Shown: positions 1 to 5,694, counted from the first letter of the stretch. The stretch: DNA of 6,924 nt from a bacterium (GCA_014381105.1 JACMIO010000021.1:1-6924); one strand, 5' to 3'. Numbers and translations: made by a program. The notes: generated from the sequence alone by a model not told the origin.

Positions 1-941
1 AAATGTGGATTGCGTGTTTCAATTTGCATTACTTCTACTCCTTTCTCCATAGTATCCTTGTGCTCTGGTGGAGTAATTCCACCAAATTGCTCTAATAAAT
101 TAACTATTTCATAAGGTTCGATAGAAAAACCAGATGAGTAGGTTAATAATTCAGCTAATTGAACAGACATGCAATGTTCTCCAGAATTCCCTGTTCTAAT
201 GACTTCTGTTTCAAATCCAGTATAATACGATATCATTAAATTCAAAAATTGATTTGTCATCTCTGAAACTCTACCCAATTTGGAAAATCGTACTCCTGAT
301 TCTGAAATTTTCGGCTTGTAAATCCAAGACACACGTACCATAGTATAGGGCGTAGAAGATAATGCAATTCCTGATGAGAATATTTTTGTGTATTCGTTGA
401 CTGCACCTGGAACATAATTATCTGAATCAACGAATCCTACGTATTTTTTTCCCATCATTTTTGAAAGCAACATGCCAATGAACATTCCCTCTCCCTTACC
501 ATTACGTATTTTTCCTTCTGAATCAAAAAGATCCGGATAATCAACTCCTTCTAACGCTTTTGCAAGGCCGGTATCCTTTTGATGAATAATTACTGATTTT
601 TTTTCAGTGAATCTATTAAATTGTTCAAATGCCTGTTTTTCCAATTTATATCTATCAATTGGTTCTCTAGGACTATTTGATACAATTATCGTCAAACAAT
701 CATGTGGGATACCACTCAATACTCCTTCTAAAAGCTTTAAACGTTCTCCTTTTATAGGAATCACAATTGCCATTTCGGCTTCTATCTTGGAAATGATTTC
801 GTCATCAATTGAACGAATAACCTCAGATTCAGTTTTTGTGTTTTTGTTCTTGTGTCCAGAATCCAGTTCATACACACGTTGCACTCCATGTAGACTTACT
901 GATCCAAATCTTTCTGTAAATCTCGGGACATCAAGCTTCAT
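1..941 (-). CDS. mpgS: Mannosyl-3-phosphoglycerate synthase (GT55), 3' end cut by window edge
   Basis: This enzyme transfers mannose from GDP-mannose to 3-phosphoglycerate, the first step of the two-step route to the compatible solute mannosylglycerate, in the cytoplasm. I translated the minus strand from ATG at 941: 313 complete codons are open to the left edge, so roughly 80 C-terminal residues of a usual 390-400 are missing only because the window ends. Family blocks seen: start MKLDVPRFTERFGSVSLHGVQ; IVIPIKGERLKLLEGV (59-74); VSNSPREPIDRYKLE (87-101); IHQKDTGLAKA (119-129); GKGEGMFIG (148-156); the metal/nucleotide-binding DxD at D172-S-D174 in GFVDSDNYVPGAVNEY; GRVSEMTNQFLN (223-234); TGNSGEH (250-256); and SIEPYEIV. 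These align by memory almost block for block with Pyrococcus/Thermus-type MpgS. The start fits that N-terminus and follows a good TATA box. No partner phosphatase (mpgP) is visible in the window. Confidence 0.93.
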   Translation of the reverse strand, partial: MKLDVPRFTERFGSVSLHGVQRVYELDSGHKNKNTKTESEVIRSIDDEIISKIEAEMAIVIPIKGERLKLLEGVLSGIPHDCLTIIVSNSPREPIDRYKLEKQAFEQFNRFTEKKSVIIHQKDTGLAKALEGVDYPDLFDSEGKIRNGKGEGMFIGMLLSKMMGKKYVGFVDSDNYVPGAVNEYTKIFSSGIALSSTPYTMVRVSWIYKPKISESGVRFSKLGRVSEMTNQFLNLMISYYTGFETEVIRTGNSGEHCMSVQLAELLTYSSGFSIEPYEIVNLLEQFGGITPPEHKDTMEKGVEVMQIETRNPH

Positions 942-977
942 ATCTTTAATTCAGTTATGCCATATTTATTGCAAGTG

Positions 978-985
978 TATATAAA
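978..985 (-). promoter_or_regulatory. TATA box of mpgS
   Basis: On the minus strand this reads TTTATATA, a perfect archaeal TATA element, centred about 40 bp upstream of the mpgS ATG. With the usual 25-27 bp TATA-to-start distance, transcription would begin near 955, giving a leader of about 14 nt without a Shine-Dalgarno sequence. The spacing rule is established for archaea; the exact start site is inferred. Confidence 0.6.
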
Positions 986-1303
986 TCAATAATTTTTTTT
1001 ATCTTACACCAAAATCTATGCTTTTCAGTAGCAGGCATTCGTATTGCCTAGATTGTCTGAGAATCCAAGAGTAACGATCATCATTGATGGAATGTCAATT
1101 GCCATTTATTCAATGTATAAGACGATGATTTCAATAGTGTAAAACTTTTAATTTGTTATAGAACCCGTTCATGGGTGTTAATTTTTCAAAATGTTGAGAG
1201 GTCCATCTCACATGTTATCGATGGAACGCAAATGTAAATATAGAAAATGGTTATTCAATCTTATTTTCGATTCAAACTTGTTATTAAATAATACAGAATT
1301 GCC

Positions 1304-1324
1304 ACTAGTGTACCTTACACTGGT
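1304..1324 (+). other. Intergenic hairpin, 9-bp stem with 3-nt loop
   Basis: ACTAGTGTA pairs with TACACTGGT around a CCT loop. The stem is complete as plus-strand RNA (eight Watson-Crick pairs and one U-G pair); on the minus strand the U-G becomes an A-C mismatch. No T-run follows, so it is not a classic intrinsic terminator. It could be part of a small plus-strand RNA, a protein-binding site, or chance. Confidence 0.35.
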
Positions 1325-1420
1325 AAACTAAAGTATTCATTAAAATTGATTTTATCCTATGGATTAATTAGTTTATTTCTAGAGTACAAAGGTAATACGA
1401 TATCAGGATGTATCCTAAGC

Positions 1421-1729
1421 CTATATTTCTATATACAATGTATCGTTCTCAATCGAAATCTTATGACTCTGCAATGGTTTTAATTTTTGTGGAAATGAGA
1501 TTAAATTACCTGTTTTTATATCCCATTTTGCGCCATGCCAAGGACAAGTCAATTCATTATTACTTAATTCCCCTTCATGAAGGTCTGCTCCCGCGTGAGT
1601 GCAAACATTGTCCATTGCATAATAATTTCCATCCAATTTCGTTACTACTATTTCTTTTCCACCTGCTGTAATATGCATCAACTTTCCATCTTGAACTTCT
1701 GAAGTTTTTCCAACAACGACCTTGGCCAT
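1421..1729 (-). CDS. Rieske-type [2Fe-2S] ferredoxin-like protein
   Basis: A 102-residue soluble electron carrier of the Rieske ferredoxin / NirD-like family. The cluster ligands are all visible: C43-T-H45 (box 1, in NVCTHAGADLHEG) and C62-P-W-H65-G (box 2), with exactly 16 residues between H45 and C62, matching CxH-x16-CxxH. The protein has no membrane anchor and lacks the extra disulfide cysteines of cytochrome bc1/b6f Rieske proteins, so it is the stand-alone, dioxygenase-ferredoxin-like type. The length is normal for that group. Its redox partner is unknown; no oxygenase, reductase or nitrite reductase gene is adjacent. It is divergent from the CorA gene across 114 bp. A TATA-like element about 26 bp from the ATG suggests a leaderless mRNA. 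The fold is certain; the physiological role is not. Confidence 0.9.
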   Translation of the reverse strand: MAKVVVGKTSEVQDGKLMHITAGGKEIVVTKLDGNYYAMDNVCTHAGADLHEGELSNNELTCPWHGAKWDIKTGNLISFPQKLKPLQSHKISIENDTLYIEI

Positions 1730-1750
1730 AGAGACAAAAATAGCTCTGTA

Positions 1751-1759
1751 TTATTTTAA
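1751..1759 (-). promoter_or_regulatory. Probable TATA box of the Rieske gene (leaderless)
   Basis: The minus strand reads TTAAAATAA, centred at 1755. Transcription starting 26 bp downstream would begin at 1729, the A of the ATG, predicting a leaderless transcript. No Shine-Dalgarno sequence precedes the ATG. Confidence 0.45.
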
Positions 1760-1794
1760 CCTAAGTTTCTCAAAATTTGTGCAATTTAGATATC

Positions 1795-1822
1795 TTAATA
1801 TACAATATTTCAACTTTTTAAA
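1795..1822 (+). promoter_or_regulatory. Promoter region of the corA-like gene (two TATA candidates)
   Basis: Two TATA-like elements lie here: TTAATATA (1795-1802) and TTTTTAAA (1815-1822). The first predicts a start near 1825 and a leader of about 19 nt; that leader would carry a weak GAGG four bases before the ATG and an overlapping 7-codon reading frame. The second predicts a start at about 1844-1845, a leaderless mRNA beginning at the ATG. The sequence alone does not decide between them. Confidence 0.4.
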
Positions 1823-1843
1823 GGTAATCAAGAATGAGGCCAG

Positions 1844-2809
1844 ATGACAAATATTGAATTTTCTGATCAGCTTGAATCGATTACCAATAAGAATCTGACC
1901 TGGGTAGATATCCAAAAGCCCACTAGAAAAAAACTAAAATTGCTGGAGGGAAAATATCCACTTCACGAATTAAATATTGAGGATTCTCTTTCAAAAATAC
2001 AAATACCCAAAATTGACAAGTATCAGGATCATATTTTCGTAATCTTGCATTTTCCGACCGTGGATAAAGATAAGAGTATCCCACGATCAACTCAGCTTGC
2101 GATATTTGCTGGGCCCAATTATCTTATTACTGTACAGCAAGGAGAATTGAAACCCATACAGGAAATGTTCAATCTTTGCAAGGAAAATGAGAAACTAAGG
2201 GAGACATTTATGGGATCATCTTCTGGTTACTTGCTGCACAGCATTATAGATTTAATGGTTGATGATTTGCTACATGTTTTGATGAAGCTTGAGGGAAATT
2301 TGGATGATATAGAAGATTTAGTTTTCGATGAGAAAGTCGCAGTAGCACGAGATATTTCACTATTGAGAAGAGAGATAACAACCCTTAGAAGGGTAGTTGT
2401 TCCACTGAGGAGAATCATTTTGGAGTTAAGCAAAGAGATGCAAAGATTTTCTGAAGAAGATTTAACTGACTATTATGATGACGTAAAGGATCACGCCGAA
2501 AAGGTCCTTGAAGTTCTTGAAGAATCTAAAGAAACTGTAGAAATTTTTAAGGACACTGATTTCATGTTGAGTACTGAAAAATCAAACAAGATCTTGGCAA
2601 CTCTTACGATTCTCTTTACCCTGTCTATTCCTGCTACGGTAATCGGGGCTTATTATGGAATGAATGTTAACTTGCCTGGAGGCATTGTGACTGGTACTCC
2701 TGAATTTCTTGGACCTTTCACTTCCTTCATAGTATTACTAATAACTGCAATAGTACCTTCATTAGTAATGGTTTGGTACTTTAAGAGATTAGGATGGTTT
2801 GGATGGTAG
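1844..2809 (+). CDS. corA: CorA-family divalent metal ion transporter
   Basis: A 321-residue inner-membrane channel of the CorA Mg2+/Co2+ family, which works as a homopentamer. The cytoplasmic N-terminal alpha/beta domain (about 1-115) starts with a typical LTWVDIQKPT stretch and contains HIFVILHFP and PNYLITVQQG. A long, charged helical region follows (about 130-250, e.g. RREITTLRRVVVPLRR). TM1 is about 250-270 and ends in the family signature YGMN (271-274), which lines the ion entry; TM2 is about 290-312. The tail YFKRLGWFGW is short and basic/aromatic, as expected. The periplasmic loop after GMN reads VNLPGG rather than the MPEL loop of bacterial CorA, so the ion preferred (Mg, Co, Ni or Zn) cannot be read from sequence. 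The ATG at 1844 is preceded by two TATA candidates. The gene converges on the methyltransferase with 42 bp between their stop codons. Confidence 0.92.
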   Translation: MTNIEFSDQLESITNKNLTWVDIQKPTRKKLKLLEGKYPLHELNIEDSLSKIQIPKIDKYQDHIFVILHFPTVDKDKSIPRSTQLAIFAGPNYLITVQQGELKPIQEMFNLCKENEKLRETFMGSSSGYLLHSIIDLMVDDLLHVLMKLEGNLDDIEDLVFDEKVAVARDISLLRREITTLRRVVVPLRRIILELSKEMQRFSEEDLTDYYDDVKDHAEKVLEVLEESKETVEIFKDTDFMLSTEKSNKILATLTILFTLSIPATVIGAYYGMNVNLPGGIVTGTPEFLGPFTSFIVLLITAIVPSLVMVWYFKRLGWFGW

Positions 2810-2851
2810 TATGTTATTGACATGATTGTGGACTTCCAACTACAGTTCTAT

Positions 2852-3619
2852 TCAATCTCTACTCTCAACTAATGACTTCAAGTCAATGTTGAAGAACGTT
2901 CGCAGGATGCCCAAATATGATTCAACTGGGGGTGGAATCTCATCCTCACATGAAACTTTCATATTCCAGGCATTGATCCATATTATCATTGCATACAGGA
3001 TATTGAGAAATCGCTTATACTGATCTGGCACAACCCCAAGGCTTTCCAAATACTTGTCGCCCAATACCCACGATGCTGTAAAGTCAAGACACTTTTGACC
3101 ATAGATAGCCTTAATCTGGTCTTCTATACTCTTAGCATATTTAAACGGAGTTCGGGAAACAAAAAAGGGAAAATCTGATTTATTAGGTATAACTAAGTCA
3201 GGGGGTGACCAGACGGTAATAATTCTACTGCCCTCTTTTAATTCTGTAGAAAATTTCTGCATCATTTGTTTTATCATGTTTTCATCATGAAACCAAAAAA
3301 GGAACACATTCCCATCAGAGATATCCACACTCCTTATATCATCGATTATTACTCTGGCATTTCTTAGTGAACGCGTTTTTTCCAAAAGACTCGCAACTGA
3401 TTTTTTTCGTTTTTCCACACCTATTGCTTTCTTGACTTTATACTCAGTCGATGCAATGTAAACCGCATTACTATTCCCGCATCCGAGATCATAAAAAATA
3501 TCTTTCTTGGAAAGTCTCGCAAGTTTGAACATTCTCCTTATCACACCATCCGGCAAACTAACATTGTCACCTTTAACAACCGAAGTTGGAAGGGTAGAAA
3601 TGAATTCACTAATGTTCAT
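2852..3619 (-). CDS. SAM-dependent methyltransferase, DOT1/aKMT-like, with C-terminal extension
   Basis: A 255-residue class I methyltransferase. Residues 15-28 (VKGDNVSLPDGVIRRM region) resemble the substrate-loop segment of archaeal lysine methyltransferase aKMT and DOT1-type enzymes (VPTPEKVVRRML in aKMT, from memory). Motif I is FYDLGCGNSNAVYIAS (42-57): D44 and G46/G48 are present, but the third glycine is Ser50. The acidic residue binding the SAM ribose is E69 in IGVEKRKK, and IIDDIRSVDIS (91-101) follows as the next motif. A Rossmann core is plausible to about residue 140. Residues about 150-255 are an extension absent from the roughly 160-residue aKMT; it carries LGDKYLESLGVVPDQYKRFL and a hydrophobic IIWINAWNM segment. 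The substrate is unknown; protein lysine methylation is an inference. The start at 3619 is supported by a perfect TATA box about 41 bp upstream. Confidence 0.82.
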   Translation of the reverse strand: MNISEFISTLPTSVVKGDNVSLPDGVIRRMFKLARLSKKDIFYDLGCGNSNAVYIASTEYKVKKAIGVEKRKKSVASLLEKTRSLRNARVIIDDIRSVDISDGNVFLFWFHDENMIKQMMQKFSTELKEGSRIITVWSPPDLVIPNKSDFPFFVSRTPFKYAKSIEDQIKAIYGQKCLDFTASWVLGDKYLESLGVVPDQYKRFLNILYAMIIWINAWNMKVSCEDEIPPPVESYLGILRTFFNIDLKSLVESRD

Positions 3620-3656
3620 TGTATATCGTGTATCGGGTACAAGAATGCCTACGTAT

Positions 3657-3664
3657 TATATAAA
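3657..3664 (-). promoter_or_regulatory. TATA box of the methyltransferase gene
   Basis: The minus strand reads TTTATATA, identical to the mpgS box and at almost the same distance (about 41 bp) from its ATG. The predicted transcription start is near 3634, giving a leader of about 15 nt. Confidence 0.6.
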
Positions 3665-3687
3665 AATGGAACTATGATAATAGTCCA

Positions 3688-3697
3688 TTTAGTATAT
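3688..3697 (+). promoter_or_regulatory. Weak TATA-like element before the small Cys-rich frame
   Basis: TTTAGTATAT resembles the TTTAGTAAAT before the ctaA-like gene. A start about 26 bp downstream would be near 3719. That lies after the ATG at 3712 but 12 nt before the in-frame ATG at 3731, so this element would favour the intact downstream frame over the frameshifted reading. Confidence 0.25.
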
Positions 3698-3711
3698 CAA
3701 GAATAAACATA

Positions 3712-3916
3712 ATGTTTGATAAAGTTAATAATGAACATTTGGATATTCTTCTTTGTGAACTGTGATTATTATGGTCATATTTACATGGCCCATCAACTCG
3801 AAGGGAATAAGGATAGACAATACTCTCTGTTTGATGTTGGTAGATGTCTAATAATGGGATGCATTTGCTCCAGTTATATTGATAAAATTGAAAAGATAGA
3901 CGAAGAACTATTATGA
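3712..3916 (+). pseudogene. Possible Cys/His-rich microprotein, apparently frameshifted
   Basis: Two overlapping frames together look like one small protein. Frame A starts at ATG 3712 (MFDKVNNEHLDILLCEL) and stops at 3763. The adjacent frame is open to TGA at 3916 and carries NCDYYGHIYMAHQLEG and FDVGRCLIMGCICSSY. Skipping one G (3757) would join them into a 67-residue protein with C15-x-C17, H22, H27, C45 and C50-x-C52, a plausible metal-binding pattern, and an acidic tail. Alternatively the intact second frame is itself the gene, starting at ATG 3731 (61 residues) with a hydrophobic MNIWIFFFVN start. I do not recognise the family. It lies alone in the 400-bp gap between the methyltransferase and ctaA-like genes. 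It may be a real small gene, a decaying one, or carry a sequencing error; a non-coding stretch is still possible. Confidence 0.4.
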
Positions 3917-3977
3917 ACGGGACTTTCTCAAATCTGAATAGGCTGGAAATAGTTTCTACGGAATCAATGTACTGTGG

Positions 3978-3987
3978 TTTAGTAAAT
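3978..3987 (+). promoter_or_regulatory. Probable TATA box of the ctaA-like gene
   Basis: TTTAGTAAAT is centred about 35 bp before the ATG at 4018. A start 26 bp downstream (about 4009) gives a leader of roughly 9 nt with no Shine-Dalgarno sequence. This gene may have its own promoter rather than depending on the small upstream frame. Confidence 0.4.
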
Positions 3988-4017
3988 AGAACATGATTCA
4001 CCACTAAGCGGATCAAA

Positions 4018-4464
4018 ATGAAAAATACCAAATTTTTGAATATACTATTACCTTTCATATCTTTGAGTCTAATTTATTCGACCATGCTCATTGGCGTCTA
4101 TATTTCTTCTCTGAATAGAGGTGTGACATGCCCTGATTGGCCCCTATGCCCAAACGGATTTGCGTTTCCTCCAGAGAAATTTTTCTACGAACATTTTCAT
4201 AGACTTGTGGCAATAGTTGCTGCTATTTTTACTGGCGTCGCTTTGATTTTCATCAGAAAAAGCCTTTGGAAATTGAATAAACTGATTGTCATAATAGTTA
4301 CCTCCATGATTATTATCCAAATTATCATGGGCATCTTTGTCATTTCAAGTAGATTGAATCCTGTAATTGTTGCAGTACATCTCTCTACAGCAGTAACAAT
4401 TTTTTCGCTTATTTTTGTACTGCTAAGGGAATCATATTTGGAAATCAAGAAAGGAAGAGTATAG
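4018..4464 (+). CDS. ctaA: Compact (half-size) heme A synthase, CtaA/Cox15 family
   Basis: A 148-residue, four-helix membrane protein. CtaA oxidises the C8 methyl of heme O to the formyl group of heme A, the cofactor of aa3-type terminal oxidases. Membrane segments are about 8-30, 62-80, 87-110 and 116-137. The family marks are clear: a cysteine pair C38/C44 in RGVTCPDWPLCPNG on the extracytoplasmic loop, the catalytic/heme-binding E58-H-F-H61-R62 (ExxHR) at the start of helix 2, and H121 in VAVHLSTAV at helix 4. These correspond well in position to E57, H60 and H123 of Bacillus subtilis CtaA, as I recall them. Bacterial and mitochondrial enzymes have eight helices from an internal duplication; this is the short archaeal form described for Aeropyrum, which probably dimerises. 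The HAD-like gene follows 69 bp downstream on the same strand and might be co-transcribed. No oxidase subunit or ctaB gene is in the window. Confidence 0.88.
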   Translation: MKNTKFLNILLPFISLSLIYSTMLIGVYISSLNRGVTCPDWPLCPNGFAFPPEKFFYEHFHRLVAIVAAIFTGVALIFIRKSLWKLNKLIVIIVTSMIIIQIIMGIFVISSRLNPVIVAVHLSTAVTIFSLIFVLLRESYLEIKKGRV

Positions 4465-4533
4465 AACTAATGAATAGCAATGATTTCAGAAATTCAAAAC
4501 AATGATTGTATTCATGGGTAGTAATGGTATTCA

Positions 4534-5229
4534 ATGATAAAATTTATTTTTTTTGTTGGAAGAATATTGATAGACGAGCAAAATTTTTATTCATTTATTG
4601 ATTCTAGATTACTTTACCTATTAAATCAATTTGGAGCCAAAATTGATTATAGAAATTATATTGCAATAAGGGACGATATCATAAAAAATAGAAAGTTGTC
4701 AAAAGACAGTGTCGAAGAGTTAGTGACTCAAATATGCATGGTCCTAATGCCTAAGGGATATGAAAAAATGATTTTGAGGTACATCCTACCATCAATGGAA
4801 TTTGCAGAGAAACACCTATTGTATCCTTGCGATGACACAATGGCTACGATAGAAACACTTGCCAAAAATTTTAGGATAGGGATAATTGACAGTCACGAGA
4901 GTGAATATTCAAAAATTTTGAAAACTTATGGAGTGGGCAAATACTTTAATTGTTGTGTCTTATCTTACAAAGAAAATAATGAACCCGACAGAGAAATCTT
5001 TGGTTTGATTTTAAGCATGTTGGGTATTAAACCATACGAAACTTTACTCGTAGGTGATAGACTTGACTTACATATTCATCTTGCAAATGCGTTGGGGATG
5101 GTTTCGATTAGGTTTTGTAAAACCATATTCAATTTGCAAGAAGCTACGAACCAAAATGAGGTTCCAAAACTAACAATCAATAAACTTAAGGAACTTGCCA
5201 ACACCGACTATATGATGGAGCAAATTTAA
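4534..5229 (+). CDS. HAD-superfamily protein, probable pseudoenzyme (catalytic residues lost)
   Basis: A 231-residue protein with the layout of subfamily I haloacid dehalogenase-like phosphatases: core strand 1, a helical cap (about 16-95), then the rest of the Rossmann core. The fold is clear from LLYPCDDTMATIETLAKNF, FRIGIIDSHESEYSKIL, EPDREIFGLILSMLGIKPYE and TLLVGDRLDLHIHLANALGM. The catalytic set is damaged. Motif I should read FFDVGRILID but is FFVGRILID (6-14), so the nucleophilic Asp is absent. Position 119, usually the motif II Ser/Thr, is Asp (Ser120 follows). The motif III Lys before PD is Glu150. In motif IV (GDxxxxD) D175 is kept but the second Asp is His180. An in-frame stop at 4522 rules out a longer N-terminus, and ATG 4534 is the natural start. 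It could be a non-catalytic binding or regulatory protein, or a gene in early decay. Substrate and partner are unknown. Confidence 0.8.
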   Translation: MIKFIFFVGRILIDEQNFYSFIDSRLLYLLNQFGAKIDYRNYIAIRDDIIKNRKLSKDSVEELVTQICMVLMPKGYEKMILRYILPSMEFAEKHLLYPCDDTMATIETLAKNFRIGIIDSHESEYSKILKTYGVGKYFNCCVLSYKENNEPDREIFGLILSMLGIKPYETLLVGDRLDLHIHLANALGMVSIRFCKTIFNLQEATNQNEVPKLTINKLKELANTDYMMEQI

Positions 5230-5233
5230 AAAA
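5228..5233 (-). terminator. Oligo-T terminator candidate of the HIT gene
   Basis: Just past the HIT stop codon the minus strand reads TAGTTTTTTAAATTTG, a six-T run of the kind that releases archaeal RNA polymerase without a hairpin. It overlaps the last codons of the convergent HAD-like gene, so the HIT transcript would end antisense to that gene's 3' end. Confidence 0.4.
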
Positions 5234-5244
5234 CTAGCTTGAAT

Positions 5245-5694
5245 CTAATGACCTCTTTCAGACTGTTCTTTTATGCTTTTGAATACCCTCATCATTTCAC
5301 TTTTTTCTAGCCTATGGTTTGAAGTAAACATAGAATGAATTGCACCACCTCCATCGCCAGGCTTCCTTGGGACTATGTGCAGATGTACATGTGGTATCTC
5401 TTGTCCGGAATCTTTACCGTTATGTATAGTTAGTAACGTGCCTTGTACATTGGTTCCTTCTTCTATGAAAGGTAGTATTTTGTATGCCAATCTAAACAGA
5501 TTGATAATTTCATCAAATTCAACATCTTGTAATTTTGCATAATGATTCTTAGTAATAACCAGGGTATGTCCTGCAGTCAGTGGAAATGCATCAAGAAAAG
5601 CAATTGCGTTTTCATTTTCGTCTATGATATTGGCATCAATTTTCTTTTGTCCAATCTTGCAAAATATACAATTGTTGTCAATTTTTTCATTCAT
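5245..5694 (-). CDS. HIT-family (HINT/Fhit-like) nucleotide hydrolase
   Basis: A 149-residue histidine-triad protein. HIT enzymes hydrolyse or transfer nucleoside monophosphates from substrates such as AMP-lysine, AMP-N adducts or dinucleoside polyphosphates, through a nucleotidylated histidine, in the cytoplasm. The signature HxHxHxx is H102-V-H104-L-H106-I-V, with H104 the expected nucleophile. The N-terminal CIFCKI (C9, C12) with H51 is the zinc-site pattern common in bacterial and archaeal HINT proteins. AFLDAFPLTAGHTLVITKNH (32-51) and LLTIHNGKDSGQEIPH (87-102) are conserved nucleotide-pocket segments. Length is typical. A TATA-like element 26 bp before the ATG suggests a leaderless mRNA. 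It lies 67 bp downstream of the SelD-like gene on the same strand and converges on the HAD-like gene, with 15 bp between stop codons. The exact substrate cannot be told. Confidence 0.93.
   Translation of the reverse strand: MNEKIDNNCIFCKIGQKKIDANIIDENENAIAFLDAFPLTAGHTLVITKNHYAKLQDVEFDEIINLFRLAYKILPFIEEGTNVQGTLLTIHNGKDSGQEIPHVHLHIVPRKPGDGGGAIHSMFTSNHRLEKSEMMRVFKSIKEQSERGH

Larger units (their letters stand above)
942..1420. other. Gene-free intergenic region, about 480 bp
   Basis: No convincing coding sequence was found on either strand: open frames here are about 20 codons or shorter and match no family I know. It holds the mpgS promoter at its left end and lies beyond the 3' end of the minus-strand Rieske gene at its right end. 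I saw no tRNA arms and no phased C/D boxes. It contains a 9-bp hairpin at 1304-1324, a weaker 5-bp stem (AGGCA/TGCCT, 1033-1049) and a short inverted repeat AGGAT-N2-ATCCT at 1405-1416, just past the Rieske stop codon. A small RNA cannot be excluded. Confidence 0.6.

Noticed and set aside
607..984. 125-codon plus-strand frame opposite mpgS
   Set aside because: It lies antisense to a clearly conserved GT55 coding region and has no recognisable motif.
1020..1090. C/D-box guide RNA on the minus strand (ATGATGA near 1083 and CTGA near 1026)
   Set aside because: The outer boxes exist, but no convincing D' and C' boxes are spaced between them as archaeal guides require; chance matches are likely in AT-rich DNA.
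223..1405. 13-nt direct repeat TAATACGATATCA at 223-235 and 1393-1405
   Set aside because: One copy lies inside mpgS coding sequence, and a single 13-mer pair is roughly expected by chance in 7 kb of AT-rich DNA; no mobile-element context.
1408..1671. 87-codon plus-strand frame opposite the Rieske gene
   Set aside because: It is antisense to intact Rieske cluster-binding motifs; the His/Cys-rich patch is the reverse complement of those motifs, not a domain.
3672..4058. 128-codon minus-strand frame opposite the small Cys-rich frame and the ctaA start
   Set aside because: Its product shows no family motif, it overlaps the first 41 bp of the well-supported ctaA-like gene, and it looks like an antisense shadow in AT-rich DNA.
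4534..5229. HAD-like gene as the missing mannosyl-3-phosphoglycerate phosphatase
   Set aside because: It has the helical cap and motif layout of subfamily I haloacid dehalogenase-like proteins, not the MPGP type; it lies 3.6 kb away, and its catalytic Asp is absent.
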